Program-made: the position numbers and the translations under genes
Shown here: positions 1-8,230 of the stretch, piece by piece
Layout of the letters: every line of letters starts with the position of its first letter
How positions within the stretch are numbered: the first letter of the stretch is position 1
NCBI GenBank assembly: GCA_012517115.1
Contig: JAAYVP010000204.1
Location: forward strand, 1 to 40,094
DNA: 40,094 nt
Direction of reading: 5' to 3'
Origin: Brooklawnia sp.
GTDB lineage: Bacteria; Actinomycetota; Actinomycetes; Propionibacteriales; Propionibacteriaceae
Notes under the pieces: generated by a model
Database searches by the model: none
What the model was told of the DNA's origin: nothing
The model's input: only the letters and a program-made list of their open reading frames with translations

Positions 1-395
1 AGGTTCTGCAGCATCCAGACGACCACGCAGATACCGATCAGCGCGCTGGTCACGACGATCTGGGTGCTCGGTGGCGCCAGCGGCGATTGTCGCCAACCGG
101 TGGCCGGGGCAGGTTGGTTGAACCAGCGTTCGCTGCTGCCCGTGCTGCGTGACTGCCAGGCGCCGGGCGAGGCCCAAGCGTGTGGACTCTCGCCGCGGAA
201 TGGTGCGGATGGTCCCGTCGCGGCCGACGGGCGGGTCGACCCTGCCGGGCCGGTTGCGGGTGGCAGGATCGGCCCTGTCAGCGGTGGTTCTCGGTCAGCG
301 TCGGAGCCCTTGGGTGTCGACGGGATCGCCGGTTCGAAGTCGGGCGGAATGAAGTCAGGCCACTGGTCCTCGGGTCGGGCGTCGGGTTCGTCCAC
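1..395 (-). CDS. Partial membrane protein, possibly rhomboid-family intramembrane protease (N-terminal part)
   Basis: This reading frame is open on the minus strand from a GTG at 393-395 (a TTG lies just before it at 396-398) to the left edge, where it continues out of the window. An in-frame TAG lies upstream at about 405, so the start is well bounded. About 131 residues are visible: a long, soluble segment rich in Pro, Asp and Ser, then a motif SERWFNQPAPATGW, then a hydrophobic helix (IVVTSALIGICVVVWMLQ). Proline-rich tails leading into a helix of this type occur at the start of actinobacterial rhomboid proteases, whose first helix often reads like VTxxLIxxNVVVxLLQ. The catalytic Ser and His would lie outside the window, so the family is a guess. 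That it is a membrane protein is well supported. Confidence 0.45.
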   Translation of the reverse strand, partial: MDEPDARPEDQWPDFIPPDFEPAIPSTPKGSDADREPPLTGPILPPATGPAGSTRPSAATGPSAPFRGESPHAWASPGAWQSRSTGSSERWFNQPAPATGWRQSPLAPPSTQIVVTSALIGICVVVWMLQN

Positions 396-427
396 CAAGC
401 AAGTCTATCCATACCGCACTTGGCCCC

Positions 428-445
428 TCGGATCGGACGATCCGA
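428..445. terminator. Inverted repeat between the Hsp70 gene and the left-edge membrane protein gene
   Basis: TCGGATC (428-434) and GATCCGA (439-445) are perfect 7-base arms around a GGAC loop. The repeat lies 56 bases past the Hsp70 stop and about 33 bases before the start of the left-edge gene. No T-run follows on the minus strand. It could be a weak terminator for the Hsp70 transcript or an operator for the next gene; sequence alone does not decide. Confidence 0.35.
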
Positions 446-500
446 CCGCCCGGCACCCGCAGTCAAGAGTGCAACTGCTTGAGGAGCCTCGTCGCCGCTG

Positions 501-2036
501 CTACTCCGCTAGGACTAGCTGATCCTGGTTGACACCGAGTTGGTGGGTCTGGTGGTAGCCCGAATCGAGATCGGTGATGGTGAACGACACGATGCCGTGC
601 TGATCAATCACATAGGACTCCTGAATCCAGTGGGCTTCGCCTGTTCGGACCACTGCCACATCGCTCAAGTCGACGCCGCCGGCCTGCAACTCGCTAGTGA
701 ACGGGACGATGACGTCCTCGTAGGGAACGATGTCGCCGGCGGGCTGACCATCCAGCAGGTCTGCGTACTCGGCGAACCGGTACCAGCCGATGTTGTGCGC
801 CGCCCGATAGCGACGTTCGACATGTACCTCAGTGTCGCGTTCCAGTGTCTGGTCGCGGCTGAAGATGGAATCGAAGTGCAGGTGGCGGCCCTCGTCAGTC
901 TCCCGGAAGACGCCGAATCCACGAGAAAGACGGTCGGACAACGTGTACCCAGAGTCGGGGTCTGCTGCGATCGCCAGACCTATCGCTGTGGACGCAGCAG
1001 GGTACGGCGATCGGTAGACACGCCGCCCGAAGCGTTCTCGCAGCATCCGCGGCACCAAGGGTAGGACGCTGGCGCCACCCACCAGGTAGAACCCGGCGAT
1101 TTCGCTGAGGTCGGGTTCGCCATCGTCCAATCCATCAACCAGCGGTCCCATGGCAGCGATGGACTGCTCGACCAGCGGGGCCACCTTGTCGTAGAAGGCG
1201 GGTACCGGCACCGTGACGGAACGGTCTGCGATGTCCAGCACCATCCGACGGGACTGGGGTGACAGCTGCTCCTTGACCGACTGCGCCTCGTCCAGCAACT
1301 CGAAGTAGCCGTCCAGGCCCAGCACATCGGAGCCCACCTTGGCGATCTCGCACGCCAAGTCGGCCAGCGCCATGTCGAAGTCGTCGCCACCCAACCGGTT
1401 GATGCCCACCGACCCAAGCACCGCGTGACTGCGATCGTGGATGGAGACCAGGGACGCGTCAAAGGTGCCGCCCCCCAGGTCGTAGACAACCAGTCGGCTT
1501 CGCCGCGCATTCGGGGCGCTGGATAGCCGGTGGGTGTACTCGAAGCCAGCCGCCGAGGGTTCGTTCATCATGGCCGTGACCGGGAACCCGGCGCGTCGGA
1601 ATGCCTCCAAGGTAAGGAAACGCTGCGCACTGTTGGCATGCGCAGGCACCGCCACCACGACGCTGCCGATCGGCTCGTCGCGCAGCGCTTCGGAGATCGT
1701 GGATGTGTTCTCCAGGCTAGTTCGCACATGAGTGAGGTAGGTGGTCAGCACGTCGAGCAGCGGGACCCGGACGTCGCCGATGCTGACTGTGGTTGCGGTG
1801 TTGACCGCCGGAGACGTCAGCGCCCGCTTGACCGACCGCAGCACCGGGTAACCCGCCTCGCGAGCGGCGCGTGCTGCGAAACCGCAGACCAGCCCCTGCT
1901 CGGTGAGTGCCACCTGGGCGGGCAGGAATTCGTGCGCATCTCCGGCCGCGTCGGTGAACGCCACGACGGGGAAATTGCCTCGGTCTGCGAAAGCGACGAC
2001 CGTACGAGTGGTTCCGAAATCAATGCCGAGGTGCAT
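501..2036 (-). CDS. Hsp70-family (DnaK-like) ATPase/chaperone
   Basis: The 511-residue protein begins with the phosphate-1 loop of the Hsp70/actin ATPase fold (GIDFGTTRTVV, residues 4-14). It has NEPSAAGFEY near 158-167, the phosphate-2 loop DLGGGTFD at 186-193 and an adenosine-site motif VGGAS near 320. It is shorter than DnaK (about 610-640 residues), and the last 130 or so residues do not look like the DnaK substrate-binding domain and lid. It is therefore a divergent cytosolic Hsp70 (YegD-like in broad sense), not dnaK itself. No GrpE, DnaJ or HspR gene lies nearby. It is separated from the upstream decarboxylase operon by a hairpin and appears to be its own transcription unit. The client is unknown. 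Confidence 0.85.
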   Translation of the reverse strand: MHLGIDFGTTRTVVAFADRGNFPVVAFTDAAGDAHEFLPAQVALTEQGLVCGFAARAAREAGYPVLRSVKRALTSPAVNTATTVSIGDVRVPLLDVLTTYLTHVRTSLENTSTISEALRDEPIGSVVVAVPAHANSAQRFLTLEAFRRAGFPVTAMMNEPSAAGFEYTHRLSSAPNARRSRLVVYDLGGGTFDASLVSIHDRSHAVLGSVGINRLGGDDFDMALADLACEIAKVGSDVLGLDGYFELLDEAQSVKEQLSPQSRRMVLDIADRSVTVPVPAFYDKVAPLVEQSIAAMGPLVDGLDDGEPDLSEIAGFYLVGGASVLPLVPRMLRERFGRRVYRSPYPAASTAIGLAIAADPDSGYTLSDRLSRGFGVFRETDEGRHLHFDSIFSRDQTLERDTEVHVERRYRAAHNIGWYRFAEYADLLDGQPAGDIVPYEDVIVPFTSELQAGGVDLSDVAVVRTGEAHWIQESYVIDQHGIVSFTITDLDSGYHQTHQLGVNQDQLVLAE

Positions 2037-2073
2037 GTGCAGAGCCTATCGTCCGGGGCAGACGGGACAGAAA

Positions 2074-2098
2074 GGCCGGGCCCCCGTGGGACCCGGCC
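2074..2098 (-). terminator. Candidate intrinsic terminator after the decarboxylase operon
   Basis: GGCCGGGCCCC at 2074-2084 can pair with GGGACCCGGCC at 2088-2098 through an 11-base, almost fully complementary stem with a 3-base loop. On the minus strand the hairpin is followed by CCTTTCTG, a short T-run. It lies 25 bases beyond the beta-subunit stop codon and ahead of the Hsp70 start at 2036, as expected for an operon end. Confidence 0.6.
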
Positions 2099-2122
2099 CC
2101 TGAACGGACCTCTCGTGTGCTA

Positions 2123-3253
2123 CTAGGCGCTGGCCATCAGGGCCAGCAGTACGCCGCCGGCCATGGCCGAGGCGACCTGTCCGGCCGCGTTTGCGCCCAT
2201 GGCATGCATGAGGACGAAGTTACCGTTGTCTTCTCGGGACACTTCCTTCTGTACGACGCGGGCAGCCATCGGGAAGGCCGAGATGCCTGCCGCACCGATC
2301 AGCGGGTTGAACTTGCCGCCACTGAACAGGTTCATCAACTTGCCGAAGAGCACGCCAGCGGCGGTGTCGAGGACGAACGCGCCGAGTCCAAGCACCAAGA
2401 TGAACAACGTCTGGGCCTTGATGAAGTTCTCGCCGACCATCGTCGAACCGATCGCCAGTCCAAGGAAGAGGGTGACGACGTTGTTCAGTTCGTTCTGGGC
2501 AGCACCAGTGAGTCGCTCGACGACCTTCGACTCGCGCAGCAGGTTACCCAGCATCAGGGTTCCGATCAGTGGTAGTGCGAACGGCACCAGAATGCCGACG
2601 ATGATCGTGACCAGGATTGGGAAGATGATGCGGGTACGTTGGCTGATCTCGCGCGAGGAGTACGGCATCCGGATGGAGCGTTCCTTCTTCGTGGTCAGCA
2701 GCCGCATGATCGGCGGCATGATGATCGGCACCAACGACATGTAGCTGTAGGCGGCCACCGTGATCGGTCCCAGCAGGTGGGGCGCCAGTTGCGCGGAAAC
2801 GTAGATGGACGTCGGGCCGTCGATGGCACCGATAATGCCGATGGACGCGGCCTCGGGCCGGGTGAAGCCGAGCACCAGTGCCAAGATCAGCGTCAGGAAG
2901 ATGCCGAACTGGCCAGCAGCACCCAACAGCACCATCTTCGGGTTCTCGAGCAGCGGACCGAAGTCGGTCATCGCGCCGATGCCGATGAAGATCAGCAGTG
3001 GGAACAGTTCGTTGCCTACCCCTATGTCGTAGAACAACTGCAACATGCCGGGTTCCTCGGACGTCCCGACCAGCATCGAAATCGGTAGGTTGGCCAGGAT
3101 GCAGCCCGACCCGATTGGCAGCAGCAGCAGCGGCTCGTATTCCTTGGCGATCGCCAGGTAGATCAGCAGGATACCTACCGCAATCATCACGCCGCCCTGC
3201 CATGACAGGCCGTAGAACCCGCTCAGCAGACTCTCGATTGTGGATGCATCCAT
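2123..3253 (-). CDS. mmdB: Na+-translocating decarboxylase, beta subunit (OadB/MmdB/GcdB family)
   Basis: This 376-residue, highly hydrophobic protein is the membrane ion channel and carboxybiotin-decarboxylase subunit of Na+-pumping decarboxylases. It accepts the carboxylated biotin carrier, decarboxylates it and couples that step to Na+ export. It contains the family hallmark GAIDGPTSIYVS, whose Asp145 corresponds to the essential membrane Asp of Klebsiella OadB. It also has the conserved C-terminal segments GAAGISAFPMAARVVQ and GANAAGQVASA. Its length is typical of the Gcd/Mmd type rather than the longer oxaloacetate forms. It is the last gene of a four-gene operon, and its ATG follows the biotin-carrier stop after a single base, indicating tight translational coupling. 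The symbol follows the most likely substrate, methylmalonyl-CoA, which is inferred from the carboxyltransferase. Confidence 0.92.
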   Translation of the reverse strand: MDASTIESLLSGFYGLSWQGGVMIAVGILLIYLAIAKEYEPLLLLPIGSGCILANLPISMLVGTSEEPGMLQLFYDIGVGNELFPLLIFIGIGAMTDFGPLLENPKMVLLGAAGQFGIFLTLILALVLGFTRPEAASIGIIGAIDGPTSIYVSAQLAPHLLGPITVAAYSYMSLVPIIMPPIMRLLTTKKERSIRMPYSSREISQRTRIIFPILVTIIVGILVPFALPLIGTLMLGNLLRESKVVERLTGAAQNELNNVVTLFLGLAIGSTMVGENFIKAQTLFILVLGLGAFVLDTAAGVLFGKLMNLFSGGKFNPLIGAAGISAFPMAARVVQKEVSREDNGNFVLMHAMGANAAGQVASAMAGGVLLALMASA

Positions 3254-3254
3254 G

Positions 3255-3779
3255 TCAATCCTTCACGAACCGCAGCAGCACCTGACCGTACTTGACCTGC
3301 TCGCCGCTCTTGACGTCGATCGACTCCACAGTGCCGGTGCGGTCAGCATGCAGGTCGTTCTTCATCTTCATGGCCTCCAGCACCATGACGACATCGCCCT
3401 TGTTGACCTGGTCGCCCGGGGCGACGTTGATCTCTAGGATGACGCCCGGCATCGGCGCGCTCATCGAGTAGGCGAGGTCTTGCCCCCCGGCGACTGCCGG
3501 GGACGGCGTGCGTGGCGTCTCGGACCGCATGGCTGCCGGCACCTTGGGCGCACGTGTCACCGGTTGAGCCGCGGCTATTGAGGGGTCAGCGACCGCTCTG
3601 CTGGGCGCCGTCTCGATCTGCGGTGTGATTATCGCATCGGCGGCGTCGGCCTGTGAGGTGAGGGTGACGTCGACAGCTTGCCCGTCGATCTGGACCTGAA
3701 ACTCGGTGGCCGAGATCTCCTCGATGTCGATCTCGTATTCGTTGTTGTTGACGGTGAGTTGGTAGCGACGCACGGTCAT
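3255..3779 (-). CDS. mmdC: Biotin carrier protein of the Na+-pumping decarboxylase
   Basis: The 174-residue protein ends in a biotinyl/lipoyl domain (about residues 105-172) with the biotinylation motif EAMKM, Lys138 being the modified residue. An Ala/Pro/Thr-rich linker (about 52-100) connects it to an N-terminal domain beginning MTVRRYQLTVNN. This linker is typical of swinging-arm carriers that shuttle CO2 between carboxyltransferase and beta subunit. I chose the ATG at 3777-3779 because it overlaps the gamma-subunit stop as ATGA and because the longer frame upstream merely shadows that gene. Translation is thus coupled at both ends. The closest well-known relatives are the 1.3S subunit of propionibacterial transcarboxylase and MmdC. 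Membership in a pump rather than a soluble transcarboxylase follows from the neighbouring beta and gamma genes. Confidence 0.92.
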   Translation of the reverse strand: MTVRRYQLTVNNNEYEIDIEEISATEFQVQIDGQAVDVTLTSQADAADAIITPQIETAPSRAVADPSIAAAQPVTRAPKVPAAMRSETPRTPSPAVAGGQDLAYSMSAPMPGVILEINVAPGDQVNKGDVVMVLEAMKMKNDLHADRTGTVESIDVKSGEQVKYGQVLLRFVKD

Positions 3780-4186
3780 CTCCTCTGGGTGTTGTGCATC
3801 TGGGAACTGCGCCCCATCGCGACCCAGCGGCTCGCCCAAAGGCGCGATCCGGGGGCGTGGACGCGGTGAGCGGGGGCAGCCTGCTTGCGACGGACGTCCG
3901 CGTGCAAAGCAACGGCGACCGAGACAGCTGCGATCTGCTCGGGAGTGAGACCACTGGCATCGGCGATGGTCATCCAGGCGTTCGGGTCGGCTTCGACTTC
4001 GGCGGCCTCGACAGCATCCCCTGCGGTCAGTGTCGCCTCGCCGGGGGCTGCCTCGACGGCGGTAGCCGTCGGCGCCTTGCTGGTCCTGCCGAGCAGCATC
4101 AATACGATCATGAGGGCGATGAGCATAAGGAAGACAGCTCCCATGCCCAGTAGCATCATCTGCAGGCCCCATCCAAGGTCAGCCAT
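3776..4186 (-). CDS. mmdD: Na+-pumping decarboxylase gamma/delta-type small subunit (OadG family)
   Basis: The 136-residue protein starts with one membrane helix (GWGLQMMLLGMGAVFLMLIA and onward, about residues 5-33). A charged, Ala/Glu-rich cytoplasmic tail follows, with a segment (PEQIAAVSVAVALHADVRRK) seen in many OadG-family proteins. The subunit anchors and assembles the complex and in oxaloacetate decarboxylase binds Zn2+ through a C-terminal His/Asp region. Here the tail contains two His residues near AHRVHAPGSR. The position between the carboxyltransferase and the biotin carrier, the 6-base gap to the former and the ATGA overlap with the latter make the assignment firm despite low conservation of this family. 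Confidence 0.85.
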   Translation of the reverse strand: MADLGWGLQMMLLGMGAVFLMLIALMIVLMLLGRTSKAPTATAVEAAPGEATLTAGDAVEAAEVEADPNAWMTIADASGLTPEQIAAVSVAVALHADVRRKQAAPAHRVHAPGSRLWASRWVAMGRSSQMHNTQRR

Positions 4187-4192
4187 GGGTCA

Positions 4193-5767
4193 TCACACCG
4201 GGAAGAGCCCGTGCTTCTTGGGCACGGAGGTAGCGATCTTGGTCTGCAGCACCTCAAGCGCACGCACCAAGCGTGGCCGGGTCTCGCGGGGTTCGATGAC
4301 CTCATCGATCTGACCCAAGTCAGCGGCGCGGTACGGGTTGAAGAACTTCTCCCGGTACTCGGCCACGAAGTCGGCCTCGGCCTTGGCGGGATCTTCAGCG
4401 GTCTTGATGGCCCGGCCATGAAGCAGACGAGCGGCACCGTCGGGGCCCATCACCGCGATCTGTGCGCTCGGCCACGCGTAGGCGACGTCGGAACCCATCT
4501 GCTTGGAACTGAGCGCCACGTAGGAACCGCCGATCGCTTTACGGGTGACCACCGAGATCTTCGGGACGGTCGCCTGGCAGTAGGCGTAGATGATCTTCGC
4601 GCCGTGCCGGATGACCCCGTTGTACTCCTGTTCGACGCCGGGCAGGTAACCGGGGCAATCGACGAACGTGATCACTGGGATCGAGTAGACGTCGCAGATG
4701 CGGATGAAGCGGCTGATCTTGTCTGAGGAGTCGATGTCGAGGACGCCCGACATCACCAGTGGCTGGTTCGCGACGATGCCGACGGGACGCCCGTCTAGGC
4801 GGGCAAAGGCGACGATGGCGTTGGGCGCGAATGCCTCGTGAACCTCGAGGATTGAGTCGGTGTCGAAGATCTCGTCCAATACCTTGCGCATGTCGTAGGC
4901 CTGCCGATCGTCCTGGGGGACGATGGTGTTCAACGACTCGGCCATCCGGTCGGGCGAATCATCGCTGACCAGGATCGGGGCATCTTCCGAGGTGTTCGAT
5001 GGCAGGTAGCTGAGCAGCAGCTTGGTCAATTCCAGCGCCTGGATCTCCGATCTTGCCTCGAACTGTGCGACGCCGCTGCGTCCGGCATGGACGGCGGCAC
5101 CTCCCAACTCTTCGGCGGTCACTTGCTCGCCGGTCACGGATGCGACAATCTCGGGGCCGGTCAGGAACATGTTCGAAGTCTGATCGACCATGACGGTGAA
5201 GTCGGTCAAGGCGGGGGAGTAGACCGCGCCACCGGCACAAGGGCCCATGATCAAGCTGATCTGGGGAATCACGCCGGAGGCCGCCACGTTGCGCTGGAAG
5301 ACCTCGCCGTAGGCGGCGAGGCTGCGCACGCCCTCCTGGACACGGGCACCGCCGGAGTCATTGAGACCGACAATCGGGATGCCGCTTTCGAGTGCCAGGT
5401 CTTGGATCTTGTTGATCTTCTGAGCTTGCACTTGGCTGAACGAGCCACCCAAAACGGTGAAGTCTTGCGCGTATACAGCCACGCGTCGGCCGTTGATCCT
5501 CCCGAAACCGGTGATCACACCGTCGCCCGGGAACCGTTTATCAGCCATGCCGAAGTCGGTCACGTTATGGGTAGCCAAGGCTCCGAGCTCTTGGAACGAA
5601 CCTTCGTCCATCAGGATCGAGAGTCGTTCCCGGGCCGTCATCTTGCCCTTGGCATGTTGAGCTTCAATGCGTGCGGCTCCGCCTCCTTGGACCGCCTTTT
5701 CACGCATGTGGCGCAGCGTCGTCAAGTGGTCTGCTGACGACTGCTCTGGCGTCACGGTGTCATTCAT
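4193..5767 (-). CDS. mmdA: Methylmalonyl-CoA decarboxylase alpha / acyl-CoA carboxyltransferase subunit
   Basis: This 524-residue carboxyltransferase has the two crotonase-like halves of the PCC-beta/12S/MmdA family. The N half contains GKMTARERL, QDFTVLGGS, the oxyanion-hole segment NDSGGARVQEG and GPCAGGAVYSPALTDF. The C half contains PGYLPGVEQEYNGVIRHGAK, IGGSYVALSSKQ and AWPSAQIAVMGP. It ends in KKHGLFPV, much like propionibacterial 12S (KKHGNFPC). It should transfer CO2 from (S)-methylmalonyl-CoA to biotin. I chose the ATG at 5765-5767, preceded by GAGGTG four bases away, over the longer open frame. No biotin carboxylase gene is adjacent, which fits decarboxylation rather than ATP-driven carboxylation. 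Other acyl-CoA substrates (malonyl- or glutaconyl-CoA) cannot be excluded. Confidence 0.9.
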   Translation of the reverse strand: MNDTVTPEQSSADHLTTLRHMREKAVQGGGAARIEAQHAKGKMTARERLSILMDEGSFQELGALATHNVTDFGMADKRFPGDGVITGFGRINGRRVAVYAQDFTVLGGSFSQVQAQKINKIQDLALESGIPIVGLNDSGGARVQEGVRSLAAYGEVFQRNVAASGVIPQISLIMGPCAGGAVYSPALTDFTVMVDQTSNMFLTGPEIVASVTGEQVTAEELGGAAVHAGRSGVAQFEARSEIQALELTKLLLSYLPSNTSEDAPILVSDDSPDRMAESLNTIVPQDDRQAYDMRKVLDEIFDTDSILEVHEAFAPNAIVAFARLDGRPVGIVANQPLVMSGVLDIDSSDKISRFIRICDVYSIPVITFVDCPGYLPGVEQEYNGVIRHGAKIIYAYCQATVPKISVVTRKAIGGSYVALSSKQMGSDVAYAWPSAQIAVMGPDGAARLLHGRAIKTAEDPAKAEADFVAEYREKFFNPYRAADLGQIDEVIEPRETRPRLVRALEVLQTKIATSVPKKHGLFPV

Positions 5768-5884
5768 TGTCACCTCGCTGTAGCAGTGATTTCGCACCAC
5801 GGAAGGGCGCTCCGCTCAAGTTACCACGTGGGCACCGCGCCCAGACCGCGTGATTGCCAAGCGCGGCGGCCGATTGCAACAGGC

Positions 5885-7012
5885 CTAGCCTCGACTGTGC
5901 CGCTCGATGGCCAGATCGTAGAAGCCCAGCAGAGACTCTGTGGCTGCCCGCCACCCGTGGCGCTCAGCCTCCGCCCGCGCAGCCGCACCCATCCGGGCAC
6001 GCAAGGCCGGATCGTCGGTCAGCCGCCGGATCAGGTCGACGATTTGGTCGGTGTTGTGCGGCTCGAACAGGAAACCTTCGGTCCCATGGGTGAACAGGTC
6101 CGGGATCCCGCCGGCGTCCGCTCCGACCACCGGCACTCCCGACGCCATGGCTTCCAGACCCGCGAAACCCAAGGTTTCGGTGGTCGATGGGAAGCAGAAG
6201 ACATCGGCACTGGCATACGCTTCGGCCAGTTCGTGACCGGTCAAGTAACCGGTGAAGACCGTTTGGGTGCCCGAGAATGCGCTCTTCAGCCGATCGCTTG
6301 CTGGGCCTGACCCGACGAAAGCGAAACGGACGTTCGGTAGCCGGTGTACTGGTGCCAGCAGATCGTCCAGGTTCTTCTCGTTGGACAGTCTGCCTACGTA
6401 CAAAGCCAACGGCATCTCCGGATGGTTGTCGGTGAGCCGTCGACGCATTCGTTTGGTGCGGGCTCCCGGATGGTAAGTCGTCGTGTCGACGGCCTTGGGC
6501 CACAGGTCGACTCGCCTCACCCCGTGCGTGATGGCCGACTCGACCATCTGGGGCGAGGTACACAGGTTGACCTCGGCCTGGTTGTGCAGATTCGTCGTCC
6601 ACCAGTCGGCCGGGCGGGTCAGCCAGTTCAGGTGCAGTTCCTCGGTATAGCTAGAAAGCTGGGTGTGGTAAGAAGCCAGCAGGGGAATGTTGCGGCGCTT
6701 GGCCGACAGCACCCCGTACGCGGCGAGCCAAGCCGGGTTGATAGCATGCACCACATCGGGCTGGAAGTCGATCATTTGCTCGGCGATGCGTGGGGTGGGT
6801 AGGCCCACCTTGATCTCTGGATACCATGGCCGGAAGCTGACCGAGCGAACTCGAACCACCTGGAATCCGGCGAAGATCGGTGGCGGGTCGCCAGGGGCGA
6901 AGACGATCGCCTGATGGCCGAGCGCGGCAAGTTCCTCAAGGGTCCGCAGCACCCTGGTCACCACACCGTCGATTTTCGGCAAGAAGACCTCGGTGAACAT
7001 CGCGATCCGCAT
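5885..7012 (-). CDS. sqdX: SqdX-like family-4 glycosyltransferase (predicted sulfoquinovosyl-diacylglycerol synthase)
   Basis: The 375-residue GT4 (GT-B fold) enzyme opens with MRIAMFTEVFLPKIDGVVTR and contains the motifs NLCTSPQMVESAITHG, RRVDLWPKAVDT, LYVGRLSNEKN, GTQTVFTGYLTGHELAEAY and FPSTTETLGFAGLEAMASG. The pattern matches cyanobacterial SqdX (FTETFLPKVDGIVTR, ERVDLWxxGVDT, GTQTHFVGYLAGEEL) more closely than the usual actinobacterial mannosyltransferases PimB' or MgtA. The E-x7-E type donor-site motif is TETLGFAGLE. It lies 15 bases downstream of sqdB on the same strand, so it should transfer sulfoquinovose from UDP-SQ to diacylglycerol at the inner membrane. No strong Shine-Dalgarno is visible; an AGGGA lies 13 bases upstream. 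Without the neighbour I would have called it a mannosyltransferase-like GT4. Confidence 0.8.
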   Translation of the reverse strand: MRIAMFTEVFLPKIDGVVTRVLRTLEELAALGHQAIVFAPGDPPPIFAGFQVVRVRSVSFRPWYPEIKVGLPTPRIAEQMIDFQPDVVHAINPAWLAAYGVLSAKRRNIPLLASYHTQLSSYTEELHLNWLTRPADWWTTNLHNQAEVNLCTSPQMVESAITHGVRRVDLWPKAVDTTTYHPGARTKRMRRRLTDNHPEMPLALYVGRLSNEKNLDDLLAPVHRLPNVRFAFVGSGPASDRLKSAFSGTQTVFTGYLTGHELAEAYASADVFCFPSTTETLGFAGLEAMASGVPVVGADAGGIPDLFTHGTEGFLFEPHNTDQIVDLIRRLTDDPALRARMGAAARAEAERHGWRAATESLLGFYDLAIERHSRG

Positions 7013-7027
7013 CGCGGCGTCCGGTCC

Positions 7028-8230
7028 CTAGCTCTCGCCGGCCACCGAGCTGGGAATACCCGCCTGCTGGTTCTTCGTCCACAGCGAGGTGGCTGGAATC
7101 CGGGAGTGGTCGGCGCGGGCGGCGTAGCGTCCGGCCGTTTCGTTGATCTCGCCCAGCAGGCCTTCGCTCAGGGTGATCGGATTCAACCCGAGCTCCAGGA
7201 ACTGGTCGTTGCGCACCACCAAGTCGTTCTCCAGCGCCTCCTTGCGGGGGTCTGGGACCATTTCGACGGTGGCTCCGGTGAGCCGCGCGACCAGGTTGGC
7301 CAGGTCGCGGACGCGGTGGGTCTCGGTCATCTGGTTGAAGATCTTGACCCGTTCGCCAGCCGTGGGCGGGTTGTCGAGTGCGATCTCGACGCAGCGCACC
7401 ATGTCTTGCAGATGGATGAAAGCGCGGGTCTGCCCGCCGGTGCCGTGCACGGTCAGCGGGTAGCCGACCGCCGCCTGCATCAGGAAACGGTTGAGCACCG
7501 TGCCGTAGTCACCGTCGTAGTCGAAGCGGTTGATCAGACGGTCGTCGAGGTTGGTCTCGCGGGTATTGGTGCCCCAGATGATGCCCTGGTGCAGATCGGT
7601 GATGCGCAGTTCGTCGTTCTTGGCGTAGTAGGCGAAGAGCGTCTGGTCGAGCACCTTGGTCATGTGGTAGATCGACCCCGGGTTGGTGGGGTAGAGGATC
7701 TCGGTCTCGATGACGTCGTCCCCGTGTGGGACCTGGATGTCGAGGTAGCCCTCGGGGATGGCCATCCCCGCCGTCCCGTAGCCGTAGACGCCCATCGTGC
7801 CCAGGTGCACCAGGTGGATGTCCTGGGCCGATTCGACAATCGCGCACAGCACGTTGTGGGTCGCGTTGACGTTGTTGTCGATGGTGTAACGCTTGTGCTT
7901 GGCGGACTTCATCGAGTAGGGGGCCGCCCGCTGCTCGGCGTAGTGGATGATCGCGTCCGGGCGTTCGGTCTCCAGAAGCTCCAGCAAGCCGTGGTAGTCC
8001 TGCGCTATGTCAAGCTCGACGACGTCGATGTCTCGTCCCGAGAGCTCGCGCCAGGCCGCACGCCGCTCCACCATGGAGCGGATCGGGGTCAGCGATTGGA
8101 CACCCAGTTCCTCGTCGATCCGACGCCGGGAGAAGTTGTCGACGATTACGATGTCGTCGCCGCGGGCCGAAAGGTGAAGGGATGCAGGCCAGCCGCAGAA
8201 TCCGTCGCCACCCAGAACCAGAACCTTCAT
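7028..8230 (-). CDS. sqdB: UDP-sulfoquinovose synthase
   Basis: This 400-residue short-chain dehydrogenase/epimerase-like enzyme makes UDP-sulfoquinovose from UDP-glucose and sulfite. The N-terminal NAD-binding loop GGDGFCGW (residues 7-14) is followed by DNFSRRRIDEELGVQSLTPI, a signature of the SqdB/SQD1 family. The catalytic elements are visible: Thr145 in LGTMGVYG and the Tyr188-x3-Lys192 pair in SIYHMTKVLDQ. TDLHQGIIWG corresponds to the SQD1 segment TDLNQGVVYG. I chose the ATG at 8228-8230 because GGAAG sits six bases upstream; the open frame extends 36 codons further without family similarity. It is the first gene of a two-gene operon with the SqdX-like transferase. No separate sulfite-supplying gene is adjacent. 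Confidence 0.92.
   Translation of the reverse strand: MKVLVLGGDGFCGWPASLHLSARGDDIVIVDNFSRRRIDEELGVQSLTPIRSMVERRAAWRELSGRDIDVVELDIAQDYHGLLELLETERPDAIIHYAEQRAAPYSMKSAKHKRYTIDNNVNATHNVLCAIVESAQDIHLVHLGTMGVYGYGTAGMAIPEGYLDIQVPHGDDVIETEILYPTNPGSIYHMTKVLDQTLFAYYAKNDELRITDLHQGIIWGTNTRETNLDDRLINRFDYDGDYGTVLNRFLMQAAVGYPLTVHGTGGQTRAFIHLQDMVRCVEIALDNPPTAGERVKIFNQMTETHRVRDLANLVARLTGATVEMVPDPRKEALENDLVVRNDQFLELGLNPITLSEGLLGEINETAGRYAARADHSRIPATSLWTKNQQAGIPSSVAGES

Noticed and set aside
64-522. A 152-codon plus-strand frame at the left edge.
   Set aside because: The minus strand holds a frame ending in a clean membrane helix with a bounded start; the plus frame is Gly/Ser-rich noise and overlaps the Hsp70 stop.
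3255-4172. A 305-codon minus-strand frame that would fuse extra sequence to the biotin carrier.
   Set aside because: Its first 130 codons are the gamma-subunit gene read in another phase; the ATG at 3779 overlaps the gamma stop as ATGA.
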